Shown: positions 11,601-23,275 of the stretch, piece after piece | How the letters are laid out: each line of letters opens with the position of its first letter | Numbering within the stretch: position 1 is the first letter of the stretch | Assembly (NCBI GenBank): GCA_964036275.1 | Contig: OZ038434.1 | Span: 25,899,413-25,963,412, forward strand | From: Litoditis marina | Taxonomy: Eukaryota; Nematoda; Chromadorea; Rhabditida; Rhabditidae | Direction: 5' to 3' | DNA: 64,000 nucleotides | Position numbers and translations under genes: made by a program | The notes under the pieces: generated by a model | Database searches by the model: none | Told to the model about the DNA's origin: nothing | The model's input: only the letters and a program-made list of their open reading frames with translations

Positions 11601-14600
11601 GTCAAATGGAGGTCATTGAATTGGGAGGTCAAATGCACAACATCCGTTCGAGAACCGCAACCTAAGTTATAAAATTTGCGTTGTCAAATCTAGCAACTTT
11701 TACACATTACGTAGAACTTTTCGGTCAATTGCAATAATACAACGCACTTTTCCAAGGAAACTCAAACTCAGAGTTCAAAGATCAAAGACCAACCTGCGTG
11801 AGTGACTCCCTGACTGCGTCTTTGACCTCCGTATTCACTCGACTGAAGGTTGAAATCACTTTTCCCTCCAGTTTTCTGCTCACCGACTGACAGATTTGAT
11901 CCGCCGGCTCGGTGGCGACGTTCTTCACTAAAACAATCAATAAATCAATACCTGATTTTCGAGACATTTCTTTCTCATTTTTTGTTCTGTGTTTTTTTTA
12001 ATCGTACAGCAGTGTTTCGATCGTATTGCCATAACCTCATCTTCACGTTAATTCTAACATTGTTTCTTTGCGCTCTGAACCTTGACCCTCCCTCGTTCAA
12101 AAAGCACAAGAAGTTAAGAGAACATCATGTGATACATTAGTTCATGTTTGTTCTATGTGTCGAGTACATGGATGTGTTAAACAAATATTGAAATAGGTAA
12201 GAATATACTATACGTAGAAAAAGCGCGGAGAAATAGGAAAGCAGGTTATGATCAGCTTTTCCCAACTTCGTGAAACACCCATGACTTTCGTTTCCTATTG
12301 AAAACGAAAGAGATGATTTGTATTGAATTTTTATCAGACTAGACATCATTCAAGAAATAGGTCGTCGCAACTGACTGATGAAGTTTTCCTTCATTGCAAA
12401 CAAATCTCCTAAAAATCTTCTTTTCTACTAAACAACTTCCAATGAAACCAAATTTTGTATTTAAAAAAACAACTTCCAACTGACTGATGAGGTTTTCCTT
12501 CATTTTCTCGAGTGCCGGGGCGAGATCCTCCGAGGTGAGCTTCTTATTTCCGACCAGTCCCTTAAAGGCACTGAACCAGCCGCCGCCGCTAGCCGCTTTC
12601 GCTGCGATTATCCTGCAAATCAATCGATAATATCAACTGGATAGATCCAATCGAAAATCGATAATCACAATTGGAGAGAATCAAGAATCAAACCGACCAT
12701 TAACAACAACGACCGTGAACAGATCATCAAATACACGGGCGAGATCCATATTTTAGTCTATCTGATGGAAAACCGGGTTACTTCTGAAAAATCGTCTCGC
12801 CCAACTGCTGTGTTTGCAATTTTCGTGGTAAACGCTAGGGTTGTTGAGATCGAACTCGCAATTCAACTCAAAAAACTCGAAAATTGTCGAGTCAAGTCGA
12901 ACTCGAAACCTCGATTTTCGCCCAAACTCTTGAAAACTCGAAATTTCCAACTAGATCAACAACCTTAGCCAACGCCTAGTTTAAGTTCTTCAATTTTTGA
13001 GGAATCATATTTAACTATACACAACTGCAACCCATAGCTTTCCAGCGTAGATCACCAGACCAAAACCACTATATTTTCCAACATCCCCTCCGATATGACA
13101 ATCTGCACCACACATACTACTAAGTTGTGACTCTCCTACAAAGAAAAGTAGACAAAATGTTTTTGGAAGGAAACTGTCTTTTGAGTTTGTCTGTTATTTC
13201 GTACATTTTTAATATAGTCTGACTCACTCTTCCTCCTCCTCTTCACTCTCGTCGTCTGACTCTCTCAATCCCTGCAGCTGAGCACTTCTACCCACGAAAC
13301 GACGCTGGAAACAGGGAAATACATTGAAATTGAAGAACAACTAGAAAATTGATGCTATTAAAAAGAAGGGGTTGCATAAACAAGCTCAACTAAGATCGTG
13401 GTACTACAACCATGTCAAACTACAAACTAGAGATCGTAATTTATGATTTGAGCAAGTAACTACTAGCGTTAAAATGCAAGTTGCTTCTAGGATAGGATAA
13501 TGGTAAAATCTGGATGTATTTGACTAGATGCAGCTAACATACAGGAAATACTCGAAAATAACTTCCAAATCGAAAAAAAAACATTTAAAAAGTAATATTA
13601 TTAATAAAAACGAACCTGTTCATCAACAAACTTGTTCTCCTCCTCTTCACGAGCTCCGCCCAACTAAAAAATAAACGTATTTTGCACTTTTCATCCGGCA
13701 AACCTTAAACTTCATTTATAATAAAACTACCCATCAACTACCACTAATCACTTTAAACTAAACACGCCAAGCATCTGAATATTACTCTAATAATGAAAAT
13801 AAAATCAACTCAAAGAAAAAAATCATTAAATCACCCGCTTTTCTTTCAAATCTGGATTTTAAACTACCCTATGTGTATGAAACACTAAAATTTCAACTCG
13901 TTATTGTACACAAGAACACAAGAAAGTCGCCTCCCGTTTGAACAGCAAACAACAACAAATAAACAAACAAACAAAAACGTAAACAAACGATAAACACACC
14001 TCCTTTCCCTTTTCACTGGAGAAATCGAGTGTTTTTGCGTCATTTGCCTGCCCGCTCAAATCCCAGACGCGAGCCTGTTTTCCCTTCTTTTTTGGCTCTT
14101 CCGGCGATCTGAAAACCAAAACAATCAATAAATCAATCGATAATGTGATCGAAAGAATCTGTTTAAACTACAACCAACTATGACAACCCCCCCCCCCCCC
14201 CGATAAATCCCGTAGCTGTCTACATGCTCGTTTTTCAAATCCCTCTCCGTTCGCTCATCTTTTGTTGGTGTAAAAACGTGAAATAAGGTGCAGATGTAAT
14301 TTTATTACCGAAAAACCTACCATTGAAAAAGGCGCTGTACATTGTGGGCTAAATAAGCTCAAAATACATACATTCTATTTCTATCTTCCATGACTTCATT
14401 TTTTTCGTAATTGGAGTGCCACATATACCAATGTGGAAAGACACGTGTTCAATCGCGAATTAACATTCTATTCTATTCAAAATAGGCTATTTTTGTATCC
14501 TTTTGTATGTTTTGTAATTTTATCTCGAAAAAGACCATTATTCCCACCTAGGAGTCTTCTTAGCTGCGCCGCCGCCCTGCATTTTCTTGAAGAAAGCCTC

Positions 14601-17600
14601 TCTTTGTTTCTTCAATGATTCTTCCCCTCCGTCCGGCGAAACTGGGGCAGAAACGGCCTCGTCGGAAGCGGAATCCAACGCCTCCCTGCAATACGATTAT
14701 TTATAACAGTTGTAACAGTAATAACATCGTTTATATTATTATTGGTATCATTGATGTATTATGATTGTAAAAACAGTAAGGTGTGACTATTATACAGGGA
14801 GGAATATGTTTTTTTGTTCCAAATACGTGAAAAATTATGATCTATTTTTGTTGGAAACTCGAGGCTTGACAGATTTCAACCAACAAACGAGTCACTTCAA
14901 AGTGACTTCAAAGAATTTTTCAATTTTCGGAAAACTTACTAGCCGTAATTGCGTACATTTATAAATCCTCGTGAACAACCGGTACTCAGGCGAGAGAGTG
15001 TACAGTAGTCGCTGACTACCTGCGGTCTTCTTGACCTGCATGCTCTCTCGCTTTTGTAGCTGGCCGGTCGCAGCAAATTGGCGCTAAGAAAAACTACCCA
15101 CACTTTGGCAGCCTGCTTTTCTTTCTTCTCAGCTTCCTTTTTCTTTCCCTTTTTATCGTCGCCCGGGCGAGAAATTATCATCGAATCCACCGTTTTCTGC
15201 GATTTCGCACTTTCCTAAACAAAACAACATCAGAATTCATAAAAAGGATCCTAATTAGTTTATGTCTTCAAATTCAACAAATTATTATACATACAGATAA
15301 ATTATTCAAAATGGCGATAAAGAAGAAAACTAAGAGCAGTGTAATAAAATCATCCTAACCCGGCTTCTCAAGCTAACTTTCTTGGTCGATAACCATTTGA
15401 CTTTCTATAAACATCATAGAATCTCCAAGGCGTATGAAATTGAATAATAGGTAAACAAGCTGCCGCAAAAGAACAAACAAACCTGGAATGTTTTCGGTTT
15501 CTTGACAACGTCCTTCACACGCAGACTTTCGCGCATATTCTCGTTCAGAATACTGGAAAACACAGAGAAATGTTAATTCGATTTAAAATTATTTTCTCTC
15601 GTTTGTCGTAGATGTACTATGTTTTCTTCACGGAGCTATAGTTCCGGTCATTCCCACTGAGACTTGGCAGAGTGCCAATGAGTATTCCAGGCTCTTTTTC
15701 ACCACGTTGGAGTTATCAAATGATTGCAAAATTCTTTTGGCTGTTGTTCAGTTTCTCACAAACACGTAAATGGAACATTTCTCTAGAACACTCATGTTTT
15801 CCCCAAGAAATGGGCATACAGAAATCTTGGCACGATGCCAATGGGCTCAGACAATTCCCAGCCAATTGGCCAGCCACTTTTTTATTGGCTGAGCGAGAGA
15901 GTGTGCAGGTCAGAGAGACCCAGATGTCTGCGGCCTCATTGACCTGCACACTCTCTCGCTCTTGTAGCTGGCCAATTGAAGAAAATTGGCGCCAATCGTT
16001 CTGAGGTCTCAGTGGGAATGATCTTGGCACGATGCCAATGGGTCTCAGTGCGAATGAAACCAACTATATCAACGTGGGATTTTTAGGCTGTACGACGAGG
16101 AAATCTCACGAGATCCTGATAACGTTTCCGACAAATATCGAGAAATGGCCGAATCAACTAAACTAAAACTATATATGAGGTTATTTATTTGAACAAAATA
16201 TATTGTGTCACTAGGACGTTTTGGATGTTATAGTTATATGAATGTACTCAGTAAAAGATGAACTCGCAAATCGTTTCGACCCCGATTCAAGACGATTTTC
16301 TCAGAGGGATGGGTCAGAGGGCACATTCATATAACTAAACTAAAACTGAATAAAACTTGTAAACCAAACCCCAACAATAGACCAACCTCTGGAATTCCTC
16401 TCCAAAATGACGGAAAGCCTTCGATCCGTGCTGATAAAGCATCTGAAACCATGAAAATGTCCGAATGGTCGAAACTACCGAAAAACAGCAACATTTTTGG
16501 CGACGACGAAAAAAAAAGTGTCTATTTTAATGCAAAAAAACATCAATTTTCACATCTTTTCTTCTAGGGACGGGCTCTTTTTTGTGGAGCAGTTGGACTT
16601 TATGGTGTATTATGGGTATGAGTGTCAAACATCACGTCATAGAATAAAAACCAACTGGTTCTTATAGACCCTTTCAGCTAGTTTTTCAGCTAGTTTTTCA
16701 CAAGTTTTTTGTTTTCCTTTTCTTTTTGGCGTGTAGAGATAATAACGATTTTAAGCTACGAACTGAGTTGTCAATCCCTATAACCTGCTTATTCTCGAGC
16801 ACATTCTTCTACTATCCTTCACCCTTTTCCCTTTCTACTAAACTTGCCGAAATTCGTTGCAGAAAACTAACTTTCACGCCTAGAAATCGAAAAACTGGCT
16901 CAAGTTTTGTACAATAGTAACACCTTACACCTTACTAGTGTCTGTTCAGAAACTCTATAAAATCGTTCACAGAACAAACCAGGTTTAATAAGTACCTGCT
17001 TATTCTCGAGCACATTCTTGTACATATCCCTGAACTTCTGACTGACATCCGAAATCAGTTTATCCGAATAGGACAGTTGGACGATGGACTGGTACACTAC
17101 CTGCAAGAGAAACGAAAATAAATGAGCGGGAAACTTCTTGAATTAAAGGTGGTCTGACAGGAACGTAATCACGTGCTTTGCGCTCCACGGTTAATTCCGT
17201 CGCCCCATTGCAAATGCGCTACAAAAACTAACTTATTGTTATTTTCTGGAACATCTACTCATTCAAATTACTCATAATTCATGTGCGGATATTCTAAGAC
17301 TTGGTTTTTGGGGCGCATTTGCATTGGGGCGACAAAATTAACCGTGGAGCGCAAGGCACGAAATACGGTTCCTGTCATCTATAAAATAGTTATTTACAAG
17401 CATAGTCCAGTACATTTTTACATACTTTATTCGAGATTCGAAAAACGCAGTATTTTACTGTAACATAGTCACACCTTACAGGTATGAGCAACAGAAAAAG
17501 AAAATGCGTTGGGAAAACTTGTAGTTTGAGTTTGTATTATCAGGAAAATAGTACCAGGTGGTGCAACCTTCTAAAAATATGGATAAATAGCCAGAAAATG

Positions 17601-19073
17601 CTGAAAACGGGCTTCTTTTTTCACGCCCGAAAACATTTGACACATCTTGGATGCAGCGCCATGAAATTTGGTGTACCTCAACTAAAAAGGAAAGAATAGT
17701 GGGACCTAACTGGTGTATGGGGAGTAAGAAAACACGAGTTTGCAGCCAAAACTCAGCCGCTACTAGCATCAAAATCTCGAAAACATGGCAAAAAACCGAA
17801 CCAACCAGAAAAACGAGTTCGAACTCATTGTCCAACTTGAACTTGATGGTCATTTCGTTCCGCTTGAACTGCGTCACGTCACCGCGTTCCTAGAACAACA
17901 ACAACAACAGAATTACTTTACGAGATAACAACAATCTTTTTACCACATAACATTACACTAAATATCCTATTCAACCCATAGGAAAAGGGGCCTACACCGG
18001 TGTAAAGTAATCCGAATAGCCAAACACTGAAAAACTAGGCTCTATTTTCGCAAAAGTTTTCTGTACTTGAAACGAAAAATGGGTCCCCTTTTGCAGAAAA
18101 GTCACACCTAACTGATGTGTGGCCATGACTTTGCAGCAAAAAAGTAGAATAATAGACATCTTGTGTGTTCCATGTTCGTTTGTTTCAAAGAAGGACGAGT
18201 ATGTGGTGGTGAATTCTATATGTAACCGAGTTTTTAGGTAACCTTACCCTTTTTTGGTAACCTATTTTTCAGGTTACCTCAGTAGGTAACCGGTTGGTAA
18301 CCTAAAATAAAAAAACCGGTAACCTGTTTTTCTAACGCAAAATGTGGTTTTCACCGTTAGTTTGAACGGTAACAGGATTTTAGTTTCAGGTTACTTTCAG
18401 GTTACCTACCAAGGTAACCTCAAAAATAGATTACCAAAAAAGGGTTAGGTTACCTAAAAACCCGGTTAGTTGTAGAATTGGCCGTATGTGGTCCAATCCC
18501 AACGGTTTACATAATCTCCTATTTAAAAAAAACAACAATACAACATGTTCTGACCTGCATGAGAACCTCCTTGATGAGAACATTGATGGAATCCGTGAAA
18601 AGCTGGGCGCCTTCCTAAAACGTGGTCATACAAAATCAAAACGGTAAGAATACTCTAGTAAGGTTGACTAACTAGTCACAAGTATTCGGCACAATAATTT
18701 GCCAAAATCATGGAAATTTAACTGATTTTGAACTATTTCGGCAAAAACTAGAGAATTGGTCGAATTTTGATTGAAAAATCATGAATGTTCATGTGTTACG
18801 AACAAATCTAAAAACGAACAACTTTCTGTCAAGTAGTCGAACCTTACACCTAAAACTAGAAACCAAAAAACTCGACGCTTTCAAAACGCCACTCTTTGAT
18901 ACATTTAGGAAACTTAATTATGGAAATTTTTAACAAAATGGTACGGTACTGATGTATGAGCTTAGTGTTCCTATGCGTTATATATTAAATGAACTAAAAA
19001 TAGAACATAAAGGTACCTGGAAGCACCAGAGCACGATTCCTCCCTTTCCAAAGATGGTGAATAACTCGATCAT
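8610..19073 (-). CDS. SRPRA: Signal recognition particle receptor subunit alpha (docking protein)
   Basis: GTPase that docks the SRP-ribosome complex at the ER membrane. I assembled 19 exons (629 aa, close to the family's ~630): 19017-19073, 18555-18614, 17806-17889, 16996-17100, 16387-16442, 15483-15552, 15102-15214, 14548-14685, 14000-14108, 13616-13663, 13228-13304, 12485-12612, 11794-11927, 11438-11563, 11110-11241, 10660-10806, 9798-9890, 9245-9331, 8610-8735. All phases agree. Residues 1-102 are the SRX domain that binds the beta subunit (opens [19 protein letters not shown]). A Lys/acidic linker follows (includes RVWDLSG), then the NG GTPase: GVNGVGKST at 423-431, DTFRAG at 453, DTAGR at 511-515, TKFD at 580-583, GCGQTYSDL from 607. 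The ATG lies 4 nt after TTTCAG, so a trans-spliced start is likely. The 12485 donor (ATCA/gtcagt) is atypical. Several introns hold degenerate exon-end copies. Confidence 0.96.
9165..9231 (+). repeat. (GA)n tract, in an SRP-receptor intron
   Basis: AGAGAGAGAG with AAAG interruptions, between exons 18 and 19. Confidence 0.9.
10114..10276. repeat. GGTTACC-rich MITE, in an SRP-receptor intron
   Basis: Inverted ends CCCGATATTTCGTTA / TAACGAAATATCGGG with GGTTACC/GGTTAACC words inside. Confidence 0.7.
10318..10350 (-). repeat. Duplicate of SRP-receptor exon 16 3' end plus donor
   Basis: About 28 of 33 bases match 10658-10690 (CATGAGGGAGCTGGCCAAG/gt region), displaced about 340 bp into the following intron. 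Confidence 0.7.
10984..11007 (-). repeat. Duplicate of SRP-receptor exon 15 3' end plus donor
   Basis: About 21 of 24 bases match 11108-11131 (CCCAACTCGGTGCAG/gt), displaced 124 bp into the following intron. Confidence 0.75.
12368..12395 (-). repeat. Duplicate of SRP-receptor exon 12 3' end plus donor
   Basis: 27 of 28 bases match 12479-12506, spanning the end of exon 12 (AAGGAAAACCTCATCA) and the donor gtcagttg, displaced 111 bp into the following intron. Confidence 0.85.
12836..12967. mobile_element. Second hAT-like ACTCGAAA MITE, in an SRP-receptor intron
   Basis: 132 bp with ends TAGGGTTGTTGA / CAACAACCTTA and a diverged 8-bp target duplication (GTAAACGC / GCCAACGC). Same ACTCGAAA-iterated interior as the copy at 6355. 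Confidence 0.8.
15648..16057. repeat. Foldback element with TCATTCCCACTGAGAC ends, in an SRP-receptor intron
   Basis: The left end is repeated inversely at about 16003-16022 and 16043-16057. A central hairpin, 15891-15960, has a ~24-bp near-perfect stem (AGCGAGAGAGTGTGCAGGTC). A related hairpin segment lies at 14985-15090. ORFs on both strands are read-through of the palindrome. Confidence 0.7.
16783..16808 (-). repeat. Duplicate of SRP-receptor exon 4 3' end plus donor, in intron 4
   Basis: 26 bp identical to 16994-17019, the last coding bases of exon 4 (...GTGCTCGAGAATAAGCAG) and the first intron bases, displaced 211 bp downstream on the gene strand. Sequence beyond the match decays quickly. 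Confidence 0.85.
18214..18482. repeat. GGTAACC-iterated palindromic element, in an SRP-receptor intron
   Basis: Ends GAATTCTATATGTAACCGAG and its inverse GGTTAGTTGTAGAATT flank a body made mostly of GGTAACCT/AGGTTACC words. Relatives at 21206-21403, 41960-42195, 45395-45475 and 10114-10276. Confidence 0.75.
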
Positions 19074-19929
19074 TTCGCTGAAACACTGGGTGGATAAAAA
19101 AAATTATTACAATTAAAATAAATTATTTAAAATAAGGCACAAAAGACGTTACATTGATCGAATTATAACGAAAATATGAATTAGTTCAAAATCAATCCTG
19201 ACTGAATATGATAATAACAGAAATGCCCTTCAATATTCTTTTCCTAAAAAAACTGAACTCAACTGAAACAAAGTAACCTTACTATCTTACTAAATAAAAC
19301 TATTAAAAATTAACAAAATATAAATCTAAAATGACCAGCTAATATTTTTGGAGTGACGCAAAAGTACACTAGCAGGACACGCGTACTCAGACAATGGGGG
19401 CCCAGTTGCCGCCCACTCGGGTGGGTCGGCCCACTAGCCGCGAGTTCCGGCCCAGTCGCCGCCCACCTGCCCGCCAGTGGGGGCGGGTCATCCATTCCAA
19501 AGCTGCGTCGCGGTTGACCGCGACGCACCTCTCGAACTCAAAACTCAAATTTTCAACTTATATTTTCAGTTCGTTTTTCTTGTTTATAGTTATTTTATAT
19601 CAATTTTTTTGTAATATACTTTTGTTATGGAATATTTCGAAGTGTTTTTGGCCAACGTAAGGTTCTCATCAAATCAGTTCAAGCTCATTACGTCATTTTT
19701 AGCCTTATTTCCCAAATGTTAATTTTTTGACTCAAGTGTGCTCTGTTATTTCTCAGTACTCTGTGAATCATTCCGGGATTCATTTGCAAACGATCCATGT
19801 CACAAATTTATTCGTTTCAAATAACATGAAAAATTTTGTAAACTGGGAAACTGATTTGGCTATTTACATTTTGGATCATTGTTTGGTACATTTTCATCGT
19901 TCCAAAATTTAATTTTCAGAGAGTTTTCA

Positions 19930-21123
19930 ATGAATTCATCCAATGACGGAGAAGATACGCCTCTGGGAAGTTCTACAGGTGCGTTCAGGAATTAGAGGAA
20001 GATTGACACCAACTACTATGTTTCTAGGAGGCAGTCAGTAAACGCTTCCTGATTCACTCGTATCTGTTCTTTCAACATTATACTAGGATTTGGAGTACAG
20101 TTCAGGAATATTTTGGAATGTGCCGCCTAAAACAAGTTTGTCATATTTTTCGCCGCATGAAAAGTAGGCCAATTACACAAGCAACCGGGTTGCATGCAAC
20201 CAAAATGCAACCGGGTTGCATGTGTAAAGACAGTTCGGTTGCTTTTCAAATGCAACCAGGTTGCTTTTGGTTGCTTTCCAAATGCAACCAAAAGCAACCA
20301 AATTGCAGTAAAAACAGGAAAATGTCCAAAAAATTGAGTGTTTGGTTGCATTTGAAAAACAACCAAAAGCAACCCGGTTGCATTTGGAAAGCAACCAAAC
20401 TGTCTTTACACATGCAACCCGGTTGCATTTTGGTGGCATGCAACCTGGTTGCATGTGTAAACCGCCTGAAAAGTAGGCAAATTTTTTTTCTCAAACATGA
20501 TACCAAACGGTTTCGCTGACATCTTTCACTGTTTCATCATAGAATTATCTAGTAAAATTGGTTTAAAAATAAAACCCTTCTTTTGTAAAGTATAGAAATA
20601 TCGTTCATTGTGTTCACAAATTAACTCTGCTGATTTATTTTCACGTATTCGCGTAATGTCTGAAAATTGTGATGATTGAAGCAAAATATGATTCTCTACA
20701 ATCTCTAACAGTTAATAATTTAGACACGGCTCTCATTTCTGAGGTAATTTAAGTAGTTTCTGAGCTGTGGACCAGTTGTTGCACCCAACGCGAGAAAAAA
20801 GTTCTTCGTAAACACGTTAACGGCACAAAACAATGCCTGTTTTCAAGTTGCAAATTGGTGTTTGTGCAAATCAACCTAACTACGTTCATCCGACTTCAAC
20901 CATAGATCGTTCATCGATATGATCGCGGCATGTTCACCTCAACTCCTCACTCTCTCAGGTGTAGAATGGGTGTGTGCTGAATGACGAATTCGAATAAATT
21001 CAGCCATTTCTTACCCACAGAAAACTTATTTCAGAGCCGAACTTGTGGGAACTTTGTGCAGGAGAAAGGAGCGCAACCACTGAAGAGTCCTATGCTGGTT
21101 ATTACTTCATTCAACGGAAGTGA
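19930..21123 (+). CDS. Small two-exon ORF inside the GC-ended element
   Basis: Exon 1 19930-19978 starts ATG shortly after TTTTCAG and ends CAG/gtgcgt; exon 2 21035-21123 follows TTATTTCAG and ends TGA. Joined in phase they give 45 aa: MNSSNDGEDTPLGSSTEPN, then a stretch with WELCAGERSATTEESYAGYY, ending IQRK. The splice signals are good and the frame continues across the junction. The protein is short and unrecognised. It is either an element-borne gene, a captured gene fragment or chance. The 1.06-kb intron contains the GGTTGC foldback element. Confidence 0.35.
20153..20482. repeat. GGTTGC-iterated foldback element flanked by ~22-bp direct repeats
   Basis: Arms 20175-20300 and 20330-20460 are inverted copies built of GCAACC/GGTTGC words. 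The central loop (20301-20329) differs. Outside lie direct repeats 20153-20174 and 20461-20482 (CCGC-TGAAAAGTAGGC-AATT with few differences). Nearly every reading frame is open because the word is 6 bp long, which explains the overlapping ORFs on both strands; they are not genes. Confidence 0.75.
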
Positions 21124-21205
21124 TAGTATCGTCATTCGGGTCATTCGTTAGTTTCTCATGATGTTTTTGTATTTTTACCGTAATATGCTGTAATTGACCA
21201 CCATA

Positions 21206-21403
21206 TGGTGAATTCAATATCAAATCGGGTTTTTAGGTATTTTGGTAACCTTTTTTCCCGGAATCAACAATAGGTTACCATCTAATTCGAGCCGAAAATT
21301 TATCTTTACTGTTACTTTTGAGGCTAACCGGATTCCGTTTCTAGGTCACAAGGTTCCCCACTCAAGTAACCTGAAAACCTGGTTAGATATAAAATTGGCC
21401 CAT
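21206..21403. repeat. GGTAACC-rich element copy
   Basis: GGTGAATTCAATATCAAATC ... GGTTAGATATAAAATTGGCC ends match those at 18.2-18.5 kb; fewer words inside. Confidence 0.6.
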
Positions 21404-21539
21404 TATGTGTCAGAACTAGGACTGTATGCCAGTAGAATCACTATTTCACGAAAAGTAGCCTGTTCATGGGAATCCGCGGCATTTGATCGTTCGGTCATGT
21501 CTGCAAATCAAAAATTAAGTAGGTTTTCGAGTTTGTAAC

Positions 21540-21665
21540 ACTGTTTGTCAATTGCATAGTCACGTATTTCAAACACAGCAGAATTGAGAAACATGCAATG
21601 ACCAAGTCCATGATTAGAATACAAACTTCACGTGACTACTCATTTAACTTTCAGTATAGTTTACA
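21540..21665. repeat. CACGTGA MITE copy
   Basis: ATAGTCACGTATTTCAAACA ... CAGCAGAATTGAG ... TTCACGTGACTA ... CAGTATAG, same family as 1497-1625. Confidence 0.65.
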
Positions 21666-23275
21666 TAGATCCTGAATACCGAAGTAGTTTATAATCAATT
21701 GTTTAGTTTGAAGTTGAAATGGACGTTTTTGATATCTTTTCGGATATTGTTGTTGTTGATGTTTTGTTGTATGAATGAATGATATTAATCAACTGTTTTA
21801 GTACCTGCTTCAACGGGATCAAACCCTTTCATTATTTCCGTTTTTCTGAGCCCAGGGAAGTTTTTTATACTTTTTTGGCCTAGTCGCCGCCCAGTCTGGG
21901 CCCAGTCGCCGCCCAGTCTAGGCCCACTCGCCGCCCACATGTGGCCCAGTAGCGGCCAGTCAGCGCGTTAGTAGGCCCAGAGTGGGCGGCGACTGGGCCC
22001 AGACTGGGCGGCGACTGGGCCCCCATTGTCTTAGTAGCGGTCCAATCAACACATTGCAAATGTCACATTCTCATGACTACGTACACAGCAGAAAAAAACG
22101 AACACAGCAGAAAAACTAACAGATATAGATAAGAAACTGGTAAATGGACCAGTAAACAAAACGTATACTATTCCACACTTTTCTGTTCAATTTTATTTGT
22201 TGAACAACAAGAATCAACAAAAACAACGTTGAATAAACCTATAAACCATGAGAAACCAGTTATTGAACTTCACCTGATAAAGGAACACCCGACTTTGAAC
22301 AACAAGCTCATAACCAGTAAATCGATATTCAAGTCTACCTGTCTATAATGAATACAACGCATTGAAAAAAAACAATGTTGAGCAAAATTAGGGAGAACTC
22401 GGGAAAATCAGCAACTATTTTACTTTCGCCCCCCCCCCCCTTTTGCCTCAAATTCACGATAGTGGGGGGTTGAAGTGAAATACTGCCAATAATAGTAGAT
22501 GAACAACTCTAGACTGAACCCGAACTAAGAACAAAAAGAGAGAGCAAAAACACGTATAATGAAAAGAATCCATGGGAATCGTAAACATAAGATTTTCACC
22601 GTTCTGACACTTCTTATTAGAAATATAGTTGAATAGTTCAAATCAACCAAAACTATGTGACTAACCGGAAAAAACCAAAACGAAAAATAGAGTTCTAAGC
22701 AACTATATATATACAAAAAATAATAATCTATATATATATTATATATTTGATAATAGCTAGAAACAATTGTACTTTAAACGAATTGTGAGTTTTATGACTA
22801 AAAACCAACTTGCTCTCAAAAACATGAACAAAACAATATTTTCCAAGTTTCCATCAAGTTGGTTGAAAGTTGTCACTCGTGAATCAGAAGCATGGATTCG
22901 TGAAATAATAATCTACTTCTACAATTTCGACAAATACGGAATAACCAAATTCAAGAAAAGACCGAGCACCCACTAGCGACCTTAACTGAACCATAATTCC
23001 ATAATACGAAACAGGCAATAATACAATTCGTACCCACACACCAGTAAAGCGAAAATTCGAGATTCGACAACTAATAGTTCATTTTTAGAGTTGAATACGC
23101 GAAACTTCTTCATCTTAGTAGAAAAAAAAGACAAATCTCCCGAATTGGCGGAAAAGTAGCCCGTTTTTCGATTTTTTATGGCTATTCAGACAAGTTTACT
23201 GATGTACGGTTACGAAACATGCAAAACGTTCGTACCTTCACGTGCGGATCACGTGCGCTAATCGATAATATGACG

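Larger units (their letters stand above)
19390..22031. mobile_element. Inverted-repeat element with GGCCCAGTCGCCGCC-type iterated ends
   Basis: Left end starts AGACAATGGGGGCCCAG and right end finishes with the reverse complement CTGGGCCCCCATTGTCT. Inside both ends, GC-rich words of the form GGCCCA(G/C)TCGCCGCCCA are repeated (19396-19500 and 21880-22022), in sharp contrast to the AT-rich body. Length about 2.64 kb. I found no transposase and no convincing target-site duplication. The body holds a small two-exon ORF, a GGTTGC foldback (20.15-20.48 kb) and a GGTAACC element (21.2-21.4 kb). Confidence 0.65.

Noticed and set aside
15672..16063. 110- and 115-codon ORFs on opposite strands
   Set aside because: They read the two arms of a palindromic intronic element and are mirror images of each other in part.
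20118..20519. 133-codon ORF and overlapping ORFs on both strands
   Set aside because: All lie in the GGTTGC foldback, whose 6-bp word period keeps frames open.
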